DNA of 64,000 nt from Novipirellula galeiformis (GTDB lineage Bacteria; Planctomycetota; Planctomycetia; Pirellulales; Pirellulaceae): NCBI RefSeq assembly GCF_007860095.1, contig NZ_SJPT01000007.1:186001-250000 (forward strand), read 5' to 3'. Both the position numbers and the translations under genes were made by a program. Positions 17,961 to 27,336 of this stretch are shown in pieces. Under the pieces are notes generated by a model. That model searched no databases. It was not told where the DNA came from and saw only the letters and a list, made by a program, of their open reading frames with translations. The stretch's first letter is position 1. Each line of letters begins with the position of its first letter.

Positions 17961-18722
17961 TTACTCGCTCGGGACCGAAGTCGAACGCGAATTGGGCTCG
18001 GACGGTGGGGAGCGGGGCAAGAGTGCTCGCGAGATCAACCAGCACAGTAACGCCCAAACCAAACCGGCCGCCCAACCGGCCAACACATCTGTTGGGTAAT
18101 GCACACCCATATAAACGCGACTGAAGCCGATCAATCCCGTCACGACCACCGCCACCGCGATCACATAAAAACGCAACCAAAAATGCCGCAGCACAGGAGC
18201 CACCAACGCGGCGAGCGTCAAATACACGACCGCCGACATCATCGCATGGCCGCTGGGAAAGCTGCTCGTATAGACCTGGGACAGATGGGGAACGAAATCA
18301 GGACGCGGACGGGCAAACCATTGCTTCATCAACAAACTGGCTCCGATCCCGGTGCTCGTCGAAACCAACAACACCGCCATGGTGCGGTACGCTCGGTTGA
18401 GCGCCAAAAAACCAGCCGCCGAGGCAATCGCGAGCAGAATCACCGCGACGCCACCGAGCGCCGTTAGGTCGCGGCCCACCTCCGCCATCCAGGCTGGACC
18501 AATCGGGCGAGACAAATCATCGTCCGCCCTCAGCCAGAGAATGGCTCCGCGGTCAAACGCTCCGGTGTCGCCCTCGAACACCTCGTCCGCCAACTCAATG
18601 AATCCCCATATCCCCAGCACCACAACTAACACCCCCAACAAGACGATGGGTTCACGCCCGCGAAAGAAGCGGATCAGCTGGAGCAACCGCCGCCGAAAGG
18701 GTAGATCGTTGAATTGGAACAT
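17961..18722 (-). CDS. PAP2-family membrane phosphatase
   Basis: A 253-residue integral membrane protein with about six hydrophobic helices and the three PAP2 signatures: KQWFARPRP near residue 130, PSGHAMM near 154 and RVYMGVHYPTD near 200. PAP2 enzymes dephosphorylate lipid phosphates such as phosphatidic acid or undecaprenyl pyrophosphate at the outer face of the inner membrane. The extended first loop (VFEGDTGAFDRGAILWL) is common in the family. The role in recycling carrier lipid or in phospholipid synthesis cannot be separated by sequence alone. It is a single gene between the xylR gene and tRNA-Pro. Confidence 0.9.
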   Translation of the reverse strand: MFQFNDLPFRRRLLQLIRFFRGREPIVLLGVLVVVLGIWGFIELADEVFEGDTGAFDRGAILWLRADDDLSRPIGPAWMAEVGRDLTALGGVAVILLAIASAAGFLALNRAYRTMAVLLVSTSTGIGASLLMKQWFARPRPDFVPHLSQVYTSSFPSGHAMMSAVVYLTLAALVAPVLRHFWLRFYVIAVAVVVTGLIGFSRVYMGVHYPTDVLAGWAAGLVWALLCWLISRALLPRSPPSEPNSRSTSVPSE

Positions 18723-18850
18723 GGAGCAATATGTTGAGCACGCCTCGTGCCAAAATTCGGCGTCTTCAAAACGGGCACGCTAAAAAACAAGCCCCGAGCG
18801 TCCACGGCCATCGCCTTCGCCATCGCTCGACGGGACGATCGCGGCGCATA

Positions 18851-18886
18851 AAAAAAGCCCGCATTTTGCATTAGCAAAATACGGGC
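18851..18886 (-). terminator. Rho-independent terminator after tRNA-Pro
   Basis: On the reverse strand a 13-base stem (18874-18886 pairing with 18857-18869, one G-T type mismatch) with a four-base loop is followed by six T. It lies 11 bases past the tRNA-Pro 3' end. Confidence 0.85.
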
Positions 18887-18896
18887 TTTTGATTGA

Positions 18897-18970
18897 TCGG
18901 GGCGACATGATTCGAACATGCGACCTCCTGGTCCCAAACCAGGCGCTCTGCCAGGCTGAGCTACGCCCCG
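18897..18970 (-). tRNA. tRNA-Pro (anticodon TGG)
   Basis: A 74-base cloverleaf read on the reverse strand. Acceptor arms are CGGGGCG and CGCCCCG with discriminator A; the anticodon stem CCTGG/CCAGG encloses the loop TTTGGGA, giving anticodon TGG. The T arm holds TTCGAAT. CCA is not encoded. A strong terminator follows. Confidence 0.95.
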
Positions 18971-19645
18971 GTGAGGCAAAAAGAGTAAAAACAACTCGTC
19001 TTACCGCCGGACACCTCCGTGGAATATCGGACGCGGTCCGTTTCCTGAAGGTTCGAACGTTGTCGTGTTTTTATTGCGTTTCTGCAACCCCACTTAGATA
19101 TAAATTTTCAGAGATTTTCCAAGACGCCCATGGTGCGGTCGAAGCGGAGGTCTCCCAATCGTCGCAAAAAGACGCTCGTGCCCGGTCCGAAAATGCGCTC
19201 GTTCAACCTGCTCACCCTGACATGCCGCGAACAGGGAAGACCAGCGAACCGCCGTAAATTCAGTTCGTTTTCAAGGTAATAGCCGCCCACGAATTGAAAA
19301 CGACAATAAGTCTGAAATCGAGAGCGACAGCGTTTCTCCCCGACCGCCTCGGCCCCCCACGTCGGGACACAGAGTGCCAGCGGCTGAACGATCCCCCCCC
19401 TGAAAAAAAACGTTATCCTATGAATGATTTTAGCGGTTAGGGCGAGCGTAGGGACGGACCGACGATCTGAATCGCCGCGTTCGACCTGCTTCATACGGGC
19501 CCGCTTGCGCCGTAGCCTAACGCCATCATTTTTGAAGAGTGGATGGCATGCCAATTCCGGCCTGTTATGTTTTAGCGTGTCTCGCGGCAGCGAGTTCCTC
19601 GACAACCTGTGAAGCTCATACTCTTTGATGAAAAGGTTTTGACGG
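18971..19645. other. Long intergenic region, nothing recognised
   Basis: About 675 bases between tRNA-Pro and the DJ-1-like gene. Frames on either strand have no recognisable product. A C-run followed by an A-run (19397-19413) stands out. The last 40 bases before 19646 are A+T-richer and may hold the promoter of the DJ-1-like gene. Confidence 0.45.
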
Positions 19646-20203
19646 ATGAAAAAGGTTCTAGTGGTCATCGGTGATGCAAGTGAAACGCTCGACACGATGT
19701 ACCCATATTACCGGCTGCAAGAAGCCGGGTTTGAGCCGGTTGTCACCGCTCCCGAAAAACGTCCCTACCAAATGGTGATGCACGAGGTAAAACCAGGCTG
19801 GACGATCACCAAGGAATGGGAAGGCTATACGATCGAGTGCAAGGTTCCCTTTTCGGAGGTCAACGAAGCGGACTATGCCGGAATCATGTTTTCCGGGGGA
19901 AGAGCTCCCGAGTACATCCGCTACGACGAAAACCTCGTTCGCATCACCCGTCATTTCTTTGAAACCGACAAACCGATTGCAAGCGTTTGTCACGGCGTCG
20001 AAATCCCAGCTTACGCCGGTTGTCTCGAAGGCCGACGGATGGCGACCGTGGCGAAGTGTCGTTTTGACTTGGAGGTGTGCGGCGGCATTTTTGTTGATGA
20101 GCCTTGTGTGATCGATGGTAATTTGGTCAGCGGACGCACCTTCCACGACAATGGCTACTACATCGGCCCGTGGATCAAATTGCTCGAAGCCCAGAACGAT
20201 TAA
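19646..20203 (+). CDS. DJ-1/PfpI family protein
   Basis: A 185-residue protein of the DJ-1/PfpI class. It opens MKKVLVVIGDASETLDTMYP, has FSGGRAPEYIR near residue 77 (the conserved Glu) and the nucleophile-elbow Cys at residue 115 in ASVCHGVEIPAYAG. Related proteins act as glyoxalases, deglycases or stress proteins; which activity applies here is unknown. The Glu-Cys-His set looks intact. It is a monocistronic gene with the weak purine stretch AAAAGG about 10 bases upstream. The second half contains CRFDLEVCGG with further cysteines, which may be redox-sensitive. Confidence 0.85.
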   Translation: MKKVLVVIGDASETLDTMYPYYRLQEAGFEPVVTAPEKRPYQMVMHEVKPGWTITKEWEGYTIECKVPFSEVNEADYAGIMFSGGRAPEYIRYDENLVRITRHFFETDKPIASVCHGVEIPAYAGCLEGRRMATVAKCRFDLEVCGGIFVDEPCVIDGNLVSGRTFHDNGYYIGPWIKLLEAQND

Positions 20204-20399
20204 GCTCGGCTAACTTCGGCTAAATCGAAGGCAACCTCGGCAAGTTCGAATGATTGCGACGCAGCGGTAAAACGCGTGGCGGGCAAGGAAACCACGCCTT
20301 CAAATCGTTACTCTTTTTAGCGATCCAATCCTGCGCGGGCTGCGTAGCTACTCGTGCAGGAGATTCTCCGTTTGTTTTCGACCCATTCGAGTTGTTTTG

Positions 20400-21800
20400 A
20401 TGATTCATCGCGTGTTCCTATTAACCATGTCGACCTTGGTTTTGATGGTGGGATTTTCATTCCCCGACATGCGAATCGCAGCGGCGGTCACCCAAGAAGC
20501 TTCCCCAGCGGAGGATGCGTCCCCAGCTCAGGATGACGAAACAGCAACGCCTGAAACAGCAACGCCTGAAACAGCAACGCCTAAAAACGCGAATCCCGAA
20601 TCCGAGACGCCAGCCCCCGAGATGCCAACCCCGAAGAACCCTCACGCGATCGAGGGCTCCAACCCCTTTGGTGAGTCCAACCCTTTGAGCAAGGCGACTC
20701 CCTTCATTATCGCTGCGGACGGCAAACCGTATGAATTGAACGAGGAAGCCAAGCAGGCAAAAGCGAAATACGACGCCGCTAAACAAAAATTAGTCGAAGC
20801 GACGACGGAGATGCGAGTCATTCATACGCTGTATATGAACGGCGAGGACCAATCGCCGGAGGCGTTCGAACGTTTTCGTGAATCGAGAAGCAAGACTCGA
20901 GTGATCTTAGATGAAGTCTTCGATACCGCTTACGAATACCTGCTTCTGGCGCCCGATGAAGAGCCCATTCAGTACCTTTTGACGATGCTCGAACATCGAT
21001 ACAAAACGTCCGATTATTCGCCATCGACAATGACCGCGAGCGCGTTGCTGATCGACCTAGGCTTCAATTCGAGGTTCTTGTTTCACTCTGCCGCTCGGGC
21101 GTCGATATGCTCAGGCGAATTTGAAACGGCGAAAAGGATTTATGCGTATTTAAAGCCAGAAGACTTCGATGACCTGGACAAGCGTCTGTCCTACCAATTG
21201 GAAGAAATTCAGCAGCAATGGTTAGTCGAGCAACAGCTTCGTGAGCAGGATGCAAAGAAAGACCTCCCTCGAATCAAAATGAAAACAACTCGGGGCGACA
21301 TCATCATCGAGCTGTTCTTGGAGGAAGCCCCATCGACGGTTTCCCACTTCATCAAGTTGACCGAAGAAGGCTACTACGACGGACTCGACTTCTATCAAGT
21401 GGTCGACAACTTGCTGGCGTTGACCGGCGACGAATCGGGAAGCGGTGGAGGCAACACCGGACAATACCTGATCGACGAACATCAGCGTGACGGAGCCCGA
21501 AACGCATTTCGCGGCTCGCTTGCGATGGCGAAACTACCCAAAAACGATAGCGGTGATTTCGTCGAAAACAGCGCCAGTAGCCAATTTGCAATCTTCTTCA
21601 CCCCACTGCCTGGGGTCAGCAAAGTGCAAACCGTATTCGGTCGAGTGATCGAGGGAATGGAATTCCTAACCGAGCTCCGACGCGTCGATCCCAGTAAAGA
21701 AAAGAAGCAAGGCGAAGTCGTCTTCCCGCCCGATCGTGTGATTGCAGCCGAAGTGATTCGTCGACCGGATGAATTACCCGAGCCGGTTTACCGGAAATAG
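20400..21800 (+). CDS. Secreted cyclophilin-type peptidylprolyl isomerase
   Basis: About 466 residues. A signal peptide (HRVFLLTMSTLVLMVGFSF) is followed by a Thr/Pro/Glu-rich linker (about 30-80) containing three Glu-Thr-Ala-Thr-Pro repeats, a helical middle region and a C-terminal cyclophilin domain from about residue 290 (IKMKTTRGDIIIELFLEEAP; GYYDGLDFYQVV; GSLAMAK; SASSQFAIFF). It should speed cis-trans isomerisation of prolyl bonds in exported proteins. The position equivalent to the usual FHRVI catalytic Arg reads FYQVV, so activity may be reduced. ATG 20400 is preferred over TTG 20397. It converges with a lipoprotein gene 25 bases away. Confidence 0.85.
   Translation: MIHRVFLLTMSTLVLMVGFSFPDMRIAAAVTQEASPAEDASPAQDDETATPETATPETATPKNANPESETPAPEMPTPKNPHAIEGSNPFGESNPLSKATPFIIAADGKPYELNEEAKQAKAKYDAAKQKLVEATTEMRVIHTLYMNGEDQSPEAFERFRESRSKTRVILDEVFDTAYEYLLLAPDEEPIQYLLTMLEHRYKTSDYSPSTMTASALLIDLGFNSRFLFHSAARASICSGEFETAKRIYAYLKPEDFDDLDKRLSYQLEEIQQQWLVEQQLREQDAKKDLPRIKMKTTRGDIIIELFLEEAPSTVSHFIKLTEEGYYDGLDFYQVVDNLLALTGDESGSGGGNTGQYLIDEHQRDGARNAFRGSLAMAKLPKNDSGDFVENSASSQFAIFFTPLPGVSKVQTVFGRVIEGMEFLTELRRVDPSKEKKQGEVVFPPDRVIAAEVIRRPDELPEPVYRK
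20538..20582. repeat. 15-bp in-frame tandem repeat, 3 copies
   Basis: GAAACAGCAACGCCT repeated exactly, coding for Glu-Thr-Ala-Thr-Pro in the linker of the cyclophilin-type protein. Confidence 0.95.
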
Positions 21801-21825
21801 AATTTGCCGCAACGAGACAACACGC

Positions 21826-22686
21826 TCACAGCTTGGCTTCAGGCAACCGGTCAATTTTGATCAACACCACCACTTGCTCTTGGACGTTATCCGCCGAAAC
21901 GCCCGAGAGCATCTCTTTGCCCAAACCGAACGCAGGATCGCTGGCCGAGACCACAAACAGATCGTCCTTGCCACCGGCGAATTCAATGTCCAACCAATCC
22001 AAGGACCACGCGTCACGCCGCGTGTCGATTCGCATGGCGGAATCGCTGCTAATCCATTTTTGACGCATCGATCCGTGTTGAATTTCAGGTCGACATTGCA
22101 GATGAATCTGCGACGCGGTTTTCGATTTGCTAGGCGTGATGGCCAGCAGGTACTGTGGGTCCTGCAAGGTTTTCCCGATCGTTTGCCCCTTGTTGCGCAA
22201 CATCGTTACATGAGATCCGCTGCGTGGTTGACGAAGCGGCAATTCGTAGCGTTTCGCTAACCGCATGGGAATGCGTCGCGATCCCGCAGCCACCTCGCTG
22301 GCGACATCCGCTTCGCCAAGAAAAACATCCACCACGTCACGGGGGCCTGCCATCTCGCTGAGACGCTGCTTAAATTGATCGGGCCGGATCACCTTGCCAA
22401 CCCTTAGCCCGTTGGCGGCTAAGTCGGCCCGCCGCGAGGGCGTGAGCACCATTTCATCGACCCATTGCCACATCGATGCAACACGATCGCTCGACGAGCT
22501 TTGAATCGAATGAAACTCCACCGACAAGATGATGGATTGGGGACTTTGGTTCGCTGGGGCCAGCGTCTTTCCAGCTTGATGACGAAGCAATTCGCCGCTG
22601 GAGCGATCCATCCATGTCGCGCAGCCCGCAACCGATGACGCAAGCGAACTGGCGAACATCAGCGAGCAAAACTGTCTGCGGTCCAT
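21826..22686 (-). CDS. Putative lipoprotein of unknown function
   Basis: About 286 residues from the ATG at 22684-22686. The N-terminus MDRRQFCSLMFASSLASSVAGC has a short charged region, a hydrophobic stretch and a lipobox-like SVAGC, suggesting an outer or inner membrane lipoprotein; the RRQF start is also faintly Tat-like. The rest has no domain I know: it includes ILSVEFHSIQ, VDEMVLTPSRRADLAANGLR and LAITPSKSKTASQIHLQC, and looks like planctomycete hypothetical proteins. The frame continues upstream to 22746, but that part has no signal features. It starts 64 bases from a palindromic repeat element. Confidence 0.7.
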   Translation of the reverse strand: MDRRQFCSLMFASSLASSVAGCATWMDRSSGELLRHQAGKTLAPANQSPQSIILSVEFHSIQSSSSDRVASMWQWVDEMVLTPSRRADLAANGLRVGKVIRPDQFKQRLSEMAGPRDVVDVFLGEADVASEVAAGSRRIPMRLAKRYELPLRQPRSGSHVTMLRNKGQTIGKTLQDPQYLLAITPSKSKTASQIHLQCRPEIQHGSMRQKWISSDSAMRIDTRRDAWSLDWLDIEFAGGKDDLFVVSASDPAFGLGKEMLSGVSADNVQEQVVVLIKIDRLPEAKL

Positions 22687-22750
22687 CGTTTTCAAACTTG
22701 AGACTTCCTGTCCTTCTACAATCCCAGCGCGTCGTTGTCTGTACATTCCG

Positions 22751-22881
22751 CTAAGCAGTTAGTCAGGAATGAATGGCAGAAATCCCATCAGCCGCTTGGG
22801 TGTTAGCCCCGGTTGAACGTGGGAACCGTGGTTAACGCCAAAACGGCTAATCTACCGAAAGACGCCTGCTTATCTGCTTAG
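22751..22881. repeat. 131-bp palindromic dispersed element, copy 1
   Basis: Bounded by CTAAGCAG and its inverse CTGCTTAG, with an inner inverted repeat around GCCAAAACGGCTAA and the opposite CAGCCGCTTGGGTGTTAG. It aligns almost end to end with the reverse complement of 28975-29112. It lies between the lipoprotein and maf genes. It codes for nothing, and its size and structure resemble REP/BIME units or small non-autonomous transposable elements. Confidence 0.85.
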
Positions 22882-23182
22882 CACACTACAACAACGGGGA
22901 CACTACAACGGGACGGTTTGAACCGTCAAGAGAAACTATCCGCCCCCCCGCCAAGCGAGCTTTGTCGCGATGCGTGAATCACAGCGAGGCAGCCTCATCC
23001 AATACCCGACCGTTGAGTTGCGGCCAACCATGAATCAGGCATTGCCAGCGATTTGCCAACGCTCAAGCGATTCGCGACGGTGGCGACTTCCCCGATTGCT
23101 TCCCAAGTTTGCCAAGCACGCTTAAAACGTTACCATGCCTCATTCTTCCGCTAACTCTCCATAAGGAAAAGCAGCAAAACGG
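22882..23182. other. Intergenic region upstream of maf
   Basis: About 300 bases with direct triplets such as ACACTACAAC repeated (22883-22912) but no gene, RNA or terminator that I can recognise. AAGGA at 23163-23167 is too far from the maf ATG to be a standard ribosome binding site. Confidence 0.4.
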
Positions 23183-23845
23183 ATGAAATTTTCTGACAAT
23201 CTGCCGCTGATGCGAGGTCTCCCCTGTGCGGACTTGCCGACCGAAGAATCGTTGATATTAGCGAGTGGCTCGCCGAGGCGCAGCCAATTATTGACCGCCG
23301 CCGGGTACGCGTTCACGGTGCAACCGGCCAGCGATGAAGCGGAATGCGGGATGTGCAGTCGTGAAACCGCTCCTGAATTGGTCGCCCGCTACGCCTACCG
23401 AAAAGCGGCCGATGTGGCCGCAAAGAACGACCGCGGACTGGTCCTCGCGGCCGACACCGTCGCCTCCTGTTACGGGCAAATCTTAGGAAAACCTCATGAC
23501 ATTGAGCACGCCGAAGTGATGCTGCGGCAACTCAGCGGCCGTCGCCACGATGTCTACTCCGGGGTTTGCGTCTGGTCGGTTAGCCAAAATCGATGCTACG
23601 TCGAAGTGGTACGCACCGAGTTGCAGATGAAGACGCTGAGCGAGGAAATGCTAGCACACTATCTCGATTCAATGATGTGGGAAGGCAAAGCGGGAGCGTT
23701 CGGATTCCAGGACGGTAACGACTGGCTCGAGATCATCGGCGGGGGCAGCGAAACCAATGTCGTTGGGCTGCCGATGGAACGACTTGCCGAAATATTCCGC
23801 GACTTTGACTTGCTAGCAACCGCAATAACGACTGAGAAAGATTGA
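23183..23845 (+). CDS. maf: Maf-family nucleotide pyrophosphatase
   Basis: A 220-residue Maf/YhdE-type protein. It has the N-terminal LILASGSPRRSQLLTAAGY (phosphate-binding Ser and Arg residues), VLAADTV near residue 92 (catalytic Asp) and GKPHDIEHAEVMLRQLSGR. Maf enzymes hydrolyse non-canonical or canonical nucleoside triphosphates (dTTP/UTP or m7GTP types) to monophosphates and restrain septation in some bacteria. The substrate class is not clear. An extra 20 residues at the N-terminus precede the domain; an internal start cannot be excluded. Confidence 0.9.
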   Translation: MKFSDNLPLMRGLPCADLPTEESLILASGSPRRSQLLTAAGYAFTVQPASDEAECGMCSRETAPELVARYAYRKAADVAAKNDRGLVLAADTVASCYGQILGKPHDIEHAEVMLRQLSGRRHDVYSGVCVWSVSQNRCYVEVVRTELQMKTLSEEMLAHYLDSMMWEGKAGAFGFQDGNDWLEIIGGGSETNVVGLPMERLAEIFRDFDLLATAITTEKD

Positions 23846-24050
23846 CCTTCTTTGTCGATCTAATCAATCTCGCTAAGGTTTCGGGGCGGGTTTGTCCCGA
23901 TAAAGTCATTGGCGTCGTTCCGATCGTGTGCCTACGGTAATCGGTGACGCTAGTCGGCTTGGTCCGGATGCCCACGGACATCTCTCACCTTTAGCGCCGA
24001 CATGTTTCGTCGTCCTTCCCGTGTTTCCACTCTTGAATGGCCTGGATGTC

Positions 24051-25049
24051 ATGGTGCGTTGTTCAGTTTTGCTAGCCAGTATCGTTCTGTTTTCTGTTTT
24101 CTCAGCTTCGGCGGCCCCCGCTCAGGATTGGGCCGACAAGATGTTTGAGGTGAAAACCCATGACTTTCGCACCGTGGGTCGCGGGACGAAGAGCGAATTC
24201 CATTTTGAGCTCACCAACAAGTACGAAGAAGATGTCCATATCGCGGCGGTTCGCTCAAGTTGCGGATGCACCACTCCTACGCTGACCAAGGAGACGCTCA
24301 AGACGCACGAAACCGGAGCCGTGGTGGCGACCTTCAACACCAGTTCGTTTGTGGGCCAGAAGTCCGCGACCATTACAGTGGTCTTTGACAAACCCTTCTA
24401 TGCGGAAACCCAGCTGAAAGTCAGCGGATTCATCCGTACCGACATCACCTTCGATCCTCCTGAAGTAGCGTTTGGCGAATTTGCCGCCGGCGACCCTCAA
24501 GAGCGTGAAGTCGTGATCACTCACAGCGGTAACTCGAATTGGCGGATCACGGACGTGCGAAGCCATTGCGAAAGTTTGCAGGTGCGATTGCAACCCGCCG
24601 AACTCGCTCCCGGAGTCGTTCGCTATCGCATGCGAGTCAAAATGAAGGATTCGATGGATGAAGGCGAGATCCACGAGCGTCTCACCTTGATCAGTAACGA
24701 TCGCGCATTCCCCACGACGGAGATGTCCATTTCAGGGCGTGTTCGTGCTGCGATTAGTGTCTCGCCCGCCGCCGTCAACCTCGGATCAAACGCACCCGAC
24801 GCGGTGATCGAAAAACGATTGATCGTGAAAGGGGATGAACCGTTCGAAGTCAAAGACGTGCTTTGTAGCGACGACCGCTTTGAGTTTGAGATCCCCGTCG
24901 GCAGCAAGAAAGTGCACTTCATTAAAGTGCGATTCAAAGGGGATGGCACCGAGGGCAGCATCGCTCAGAAGATTCGCATCGTGACCGATCTGGCAGGCGA
25001 CAAATCGGCCTCGTGCATCGTGACGGGATCGCTATCCAACGGCAAGTAA
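24051..25049 (+). CDS. Secreted DUF1573 protein
   Basis: About 332 residues from the ATG at 24051. A signal peptide (VRCSVLLASIVLFSVFSAS, then APAQ) precedes tandem immunoglobulin-like domains of the DUF1573 type: VKTHDFRTVGRGTKSEFHFE, the SSCGCTTPT loop near residue 65, then ITFDPPEVAFGEFAAGD. The family is common in planctomycetes and Bacteroidetes and is probably a surface or periplasmic scaffold; no enzyme activity is known. The frame is open upstream to 23928 without signal-peptide features. A 12-bp perfect hairpin lies downstream. Confidence 0.82.
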   Translation: MVRCSVLLASIVLFSVFSASAAPAQDWADKMFEVKTHDFRTVGRGTKSEFHFELTNKYEEDVHIAAVRSSCGCTTPTLTKETLKTHETGAVVATFNTSSFVGQKSATITVVFDKPFYAETQLKVSGFIRTDITFDPPEVAFGEFAAGDPQEREVVITHSGNSNWRITDVRSHCESLQVRLQPAELAPGVVRYRMRVKMKDSMDEGEIHERLTLISNDRAFPTTEMSISGRVRAAISVSPAAVNLGSNAPDAVIEKRLIVKGDEPFEVKDVLCSDDRFEFEIPVGSKKVHFIKVRFKGDGTEGSIAQKIRIVTDLAGDKSASCIVTGSLSNGK

Positions 25050-25133
25050 TGCGGGGGGGGGACTGCGACGAAGCTTGACGCTCGACGTAGGGGAGCGTCA
25101 AAAACTGCCTGAGCCCACGAACCTTGCACGCTG

Positions 25134-25163
25134 CTCTAGCGGCAATTGATTTTGCCGCTAGAG
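25134..25163. terminator. Perfect 12-bp hairpin between convergent genes
   Basis: CTCTAGCGGCAA (25134-25145) and its exact complement (25152-25163) flank a six-base loop. It lies between the ends of the DUF1573 gene and the zinc-ribbon gene. No T-run follows on either side, so it may act as a bidirectional transcript end or 3' stability hairpin. Confidence 0.5.
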
Positions 25164-25179
25164 AGAACACTCATCCGGT

Positions 25180-27243
25180 TTACGGATTCATGCTTTCGAC
25201 GACGATCAGCTCCACGCTGGGGCCATCATCCGACGGGACAATCCGGCCCAATCCGATGACTTTCTCTGCATCGGGAAGCGAAGCGCCGGTCACAACGACG
25301 TCCCTTCCTGCGGACGAGGACGTGGAAATATGAACCACGTTGCCCGCCGCGTTCGATCCCGGTTTCCCGACGATCAAAACCCCATCGGTGGGACGCTTGG
25401 CATAGTCCAACCACAGCGCGGTGGCATCGCCTAGGTCTTTCACCTGCGGCGATTGCGAGAGTTCGCTGACAAATTGTTGTACCGCCGGGCTGTCCCCCGC
25501 TCCCGTCTCGGTGACCACCGCGGAAATAATGGCATAAGATTTGGCGAGTAAACGGCGGCGTTCGGACTCCTCCCCTTCAAATGCCACCAAGCTCGCCAAC
25601 GCACCCTCCGCCTTCGCCACGGCTGAGTCGACAGCCGAGCGCGTCTCAGCCGACTTTACCGCCTTCTCGCTCGACTCCGCGATGGTAGCTTCCCCAGGCT
25701 CGTCCGCCTTAGCGGGCTCCGCCGATTTGGCGGTCTCAACGGATGCAGCGGGCTCGACAGATGCAGCGGGCTCAGTTGTCACAGGTTCAGTTGCTACCGG
25801 CTCAGCGACCGCCATCGCTTCGTCAGCCTCCGCTTTGGTCGCTTCGGGGGTTGAATTCGCGTCAAGGCTCAGCGCTGCATCGGAATTGGCAGCCTCGCTC
25901 GACTCGCTCACTTCCATTGACTTGGCAATCTCGACGGGTTCGGCCGACGCCGGATCCAGCTCAGCAGTGGGCGTCTTAGCCACAGGCGTCTCAGGCACAG
26001 GCGTCTCAGGCACAGGCGTCTCAGGCACAGGCGTTTCTAGAGCGGGCACCTCGGCGATGGGCATCGTCTCTGGGGCGGGCATCGGAACCAAGTCCGCCGC
26101 AATCTCATTCACGGGGTCCTGCTCTGAGCCACTCTTGGCTGGGGTCGTATCCATCGGCGTTTCCACGGCGTCAGCCACAGGATCGGTTGGATACGCGACC
26201 TCCTCGTTCATGTCCAAGTCAACGTTGGATGCTTCGGAACTCGGTTTCAAAGAGGTCCCCAGCGAGGGCAGACCAATCCCTTCGCTTGGCCCTTCGCTTG
26301 GCCCTTCGCTTGGCCCATCGCTGGTCGCTGCGTTTGTCTCTGCGCCGAGGTTCGCTAGCGCGGCGTTCGCGCGATCGAGTTCGTCCGACGATTCGAGCTC
26401 CGGTACCACCATGGGCGAACCGAACGTGCCTAACGTCTGAGTCTCGCTCGCATCACTCATGGGATCGATGGGATCGTTTTGCGCGTAGCCTGGGGCGGCG
26501 CTAACGCGCGACGAGGATCCTTTATTGAAGGAGCCATCAAACGGCCAGAACCCTAAATCGGGAGCCTTACCCAGCCAAAGCAAAATTCCGCCGGCAAGCG
26601 GTAGTGCTACAAGCGGTCCCATCGCGACGCCGATCAATGTTTTGATCGGCGATGATTTTTTTCGTCTCAGATTCGACGCCGGTACCGAGCGAACTTTCAT
26701 CGGCATCAAGGGGGCCGCGTCTCGCGATCCCTCCCCCGCCGACGCGGCATCAAGGCCAGAGGTCCCCCAACCGTTGGATTCATCATCGTGATCGCCGAAA
26801 TCACTGGCTGCCCCCGTTTCCGCTGACCCTGTTTCGGCATCGTGATCCGAGAGGAAGTCCATCATTTCGGCTCCCCCTTGCCCCGCGTTGGCCCGTTCCG
26901 ACTCAGCCTGCTCGGCATCGGCAAACTCATCGCCATCAAAGCCAGGGTGGCCATCGGATTCAATCGTTAACTCGGTGTTGTCATCCCACGAATCCGTCAT
27001 CGTGGCCGAAGCGCCGGTAGCGGCAGTCGCCAGCGCAGCGTTGGCAACGCCTTGGGCAGCTTCGAGAAACAGCGGCTGACCGTCCGCAGAGATCAGTGCC
27101 ACCATTGGCGGCAACTTATCGATAATCTCGCTGGCCGGATACAGTTCGCCACACCACGGACATTGAGCGGTCGCATCGGCAGGCACCGCCGCCGCAGGCA
27201 AACCGAGCACTTCGCCGCAGCGAGGGCAATGGCACGTTAACAT
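25180..27243 (-). CDS. Zinc-ribbon, single-TM, low-complexity protein
   Basis: A 687-residue protein of a type I know only as planctomycete hypothetical. Residues 1-35 form a zinc ribbon with two Cys-x-x-Cys pairs (CPRCGEVL, CPWCGELY). A long acidic linker leads to one membrane helix near 205-225 (LIGVAMGPLVALPLAGGILL). After it comes a 300-residue Pro/Glu/Ala-rich segment with several in-frame repeats (GPSE three times, PVPET three times, AASVE twice) and a small folded C-terminal domain (from about residue 580: LLAKSYAIISAVVTETGAG ... GRDVVVTGASLPDAEK). The membrane helix with cytoplasmic zinc ribbon suggests the long segment crosses the periplasm. The function is unknown. Confidence 0.8.
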   Translation of the reverse strand: MLTCHCPRCGEVLGLPAAAVPADATAQCPWCGELYPASEIIDKLPPMVALISADGQPLFLEAAQGVANAALATAATGASATMTDSWDDNTELTIESDGHPGFDGDEFADAEQAESERANAGQGGAEMMDFLSDHDAETGSAETGAASDFGDHDDESNGWGTSGLDAASAGEGSRDAAPLMPMKVRSVPASNLRRKKSSPIKTLIGVAMGPLVALPLAGGILLWLGKAPDLGFWPFDGSFNKGSSSRVSAAPGYAQNDPIDPMSDASETQTLGTFGSPMVVPELESSDELDRANAALANLGAETNAATSDGPSEGPSEGPSEGIGLPSLGTSLKPSSEASNVDLDMNEEVAYPTDPVADAVETPMDTTPAKSGSEQDPVNEIAADLVPMPAPETMPIAEVPALETPVPETPVPETPVPETPVAKTPTAELDPASAEPVEIAKSMEVSESSEAANSDAALSLDANSTPEATKAEADEAMAVAEPVATEPVTTEPAASVEPAASVETAKSAEPAKADEPGEATIAESSEKAVKSAETRSAVDSAVAKAEGALASLVAFEGEESERRRLLAKSYAIISAVVTETGAGDSPAVQQFVSELSQSPQVKDLGDATALWLDYAKRPTDGVLIVGKPGSNAAGNVVHISTSSSAGRDVVVTGASLPDAEKVIGLGRIVPSDDGPSVELIVVESMNP
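25984..26037. repeat. 18-bp in-frame tandem repeat, 3 copies
   Basis: Units of the form CAGGCGTCTCAGGCACAGG overlap head to tail, coding on the reverse strand for Pro-Val-Pro-Glu-Thr repeats in the zinc-ribbon membrane protein. A 12-bp repeat (GCCCTTCGCTTG) at about 26285-26320 codes Gly-Pro-Ser-Glu repeats in the same gene. Confidence 0.85.
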
Positions 27244-27336
27244 CTAATAACCTCGACTTTACGTAAGAAACCGCCTGATTGTACCTCGCCGCAAACTGAA
27301 AAGCAGGGGGCAAACGGCCTTGCTTTACTCAATAAT

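Noticed and set aside
19108-19695. Reverse-strand frame of 195 codons upstream of the DJ-1-like gene
   Set aside because: It overlaps the DJ-1-like start, has low-complexity arginine-rich sequence and no recognisable domain.
25541-26440. Forward frame of 299 codons rich in Ser, Ala and Gly
   Set aside because: It is a shadow of the repetitive low-complexity part of the zinc-ribbon protein on the other strand.
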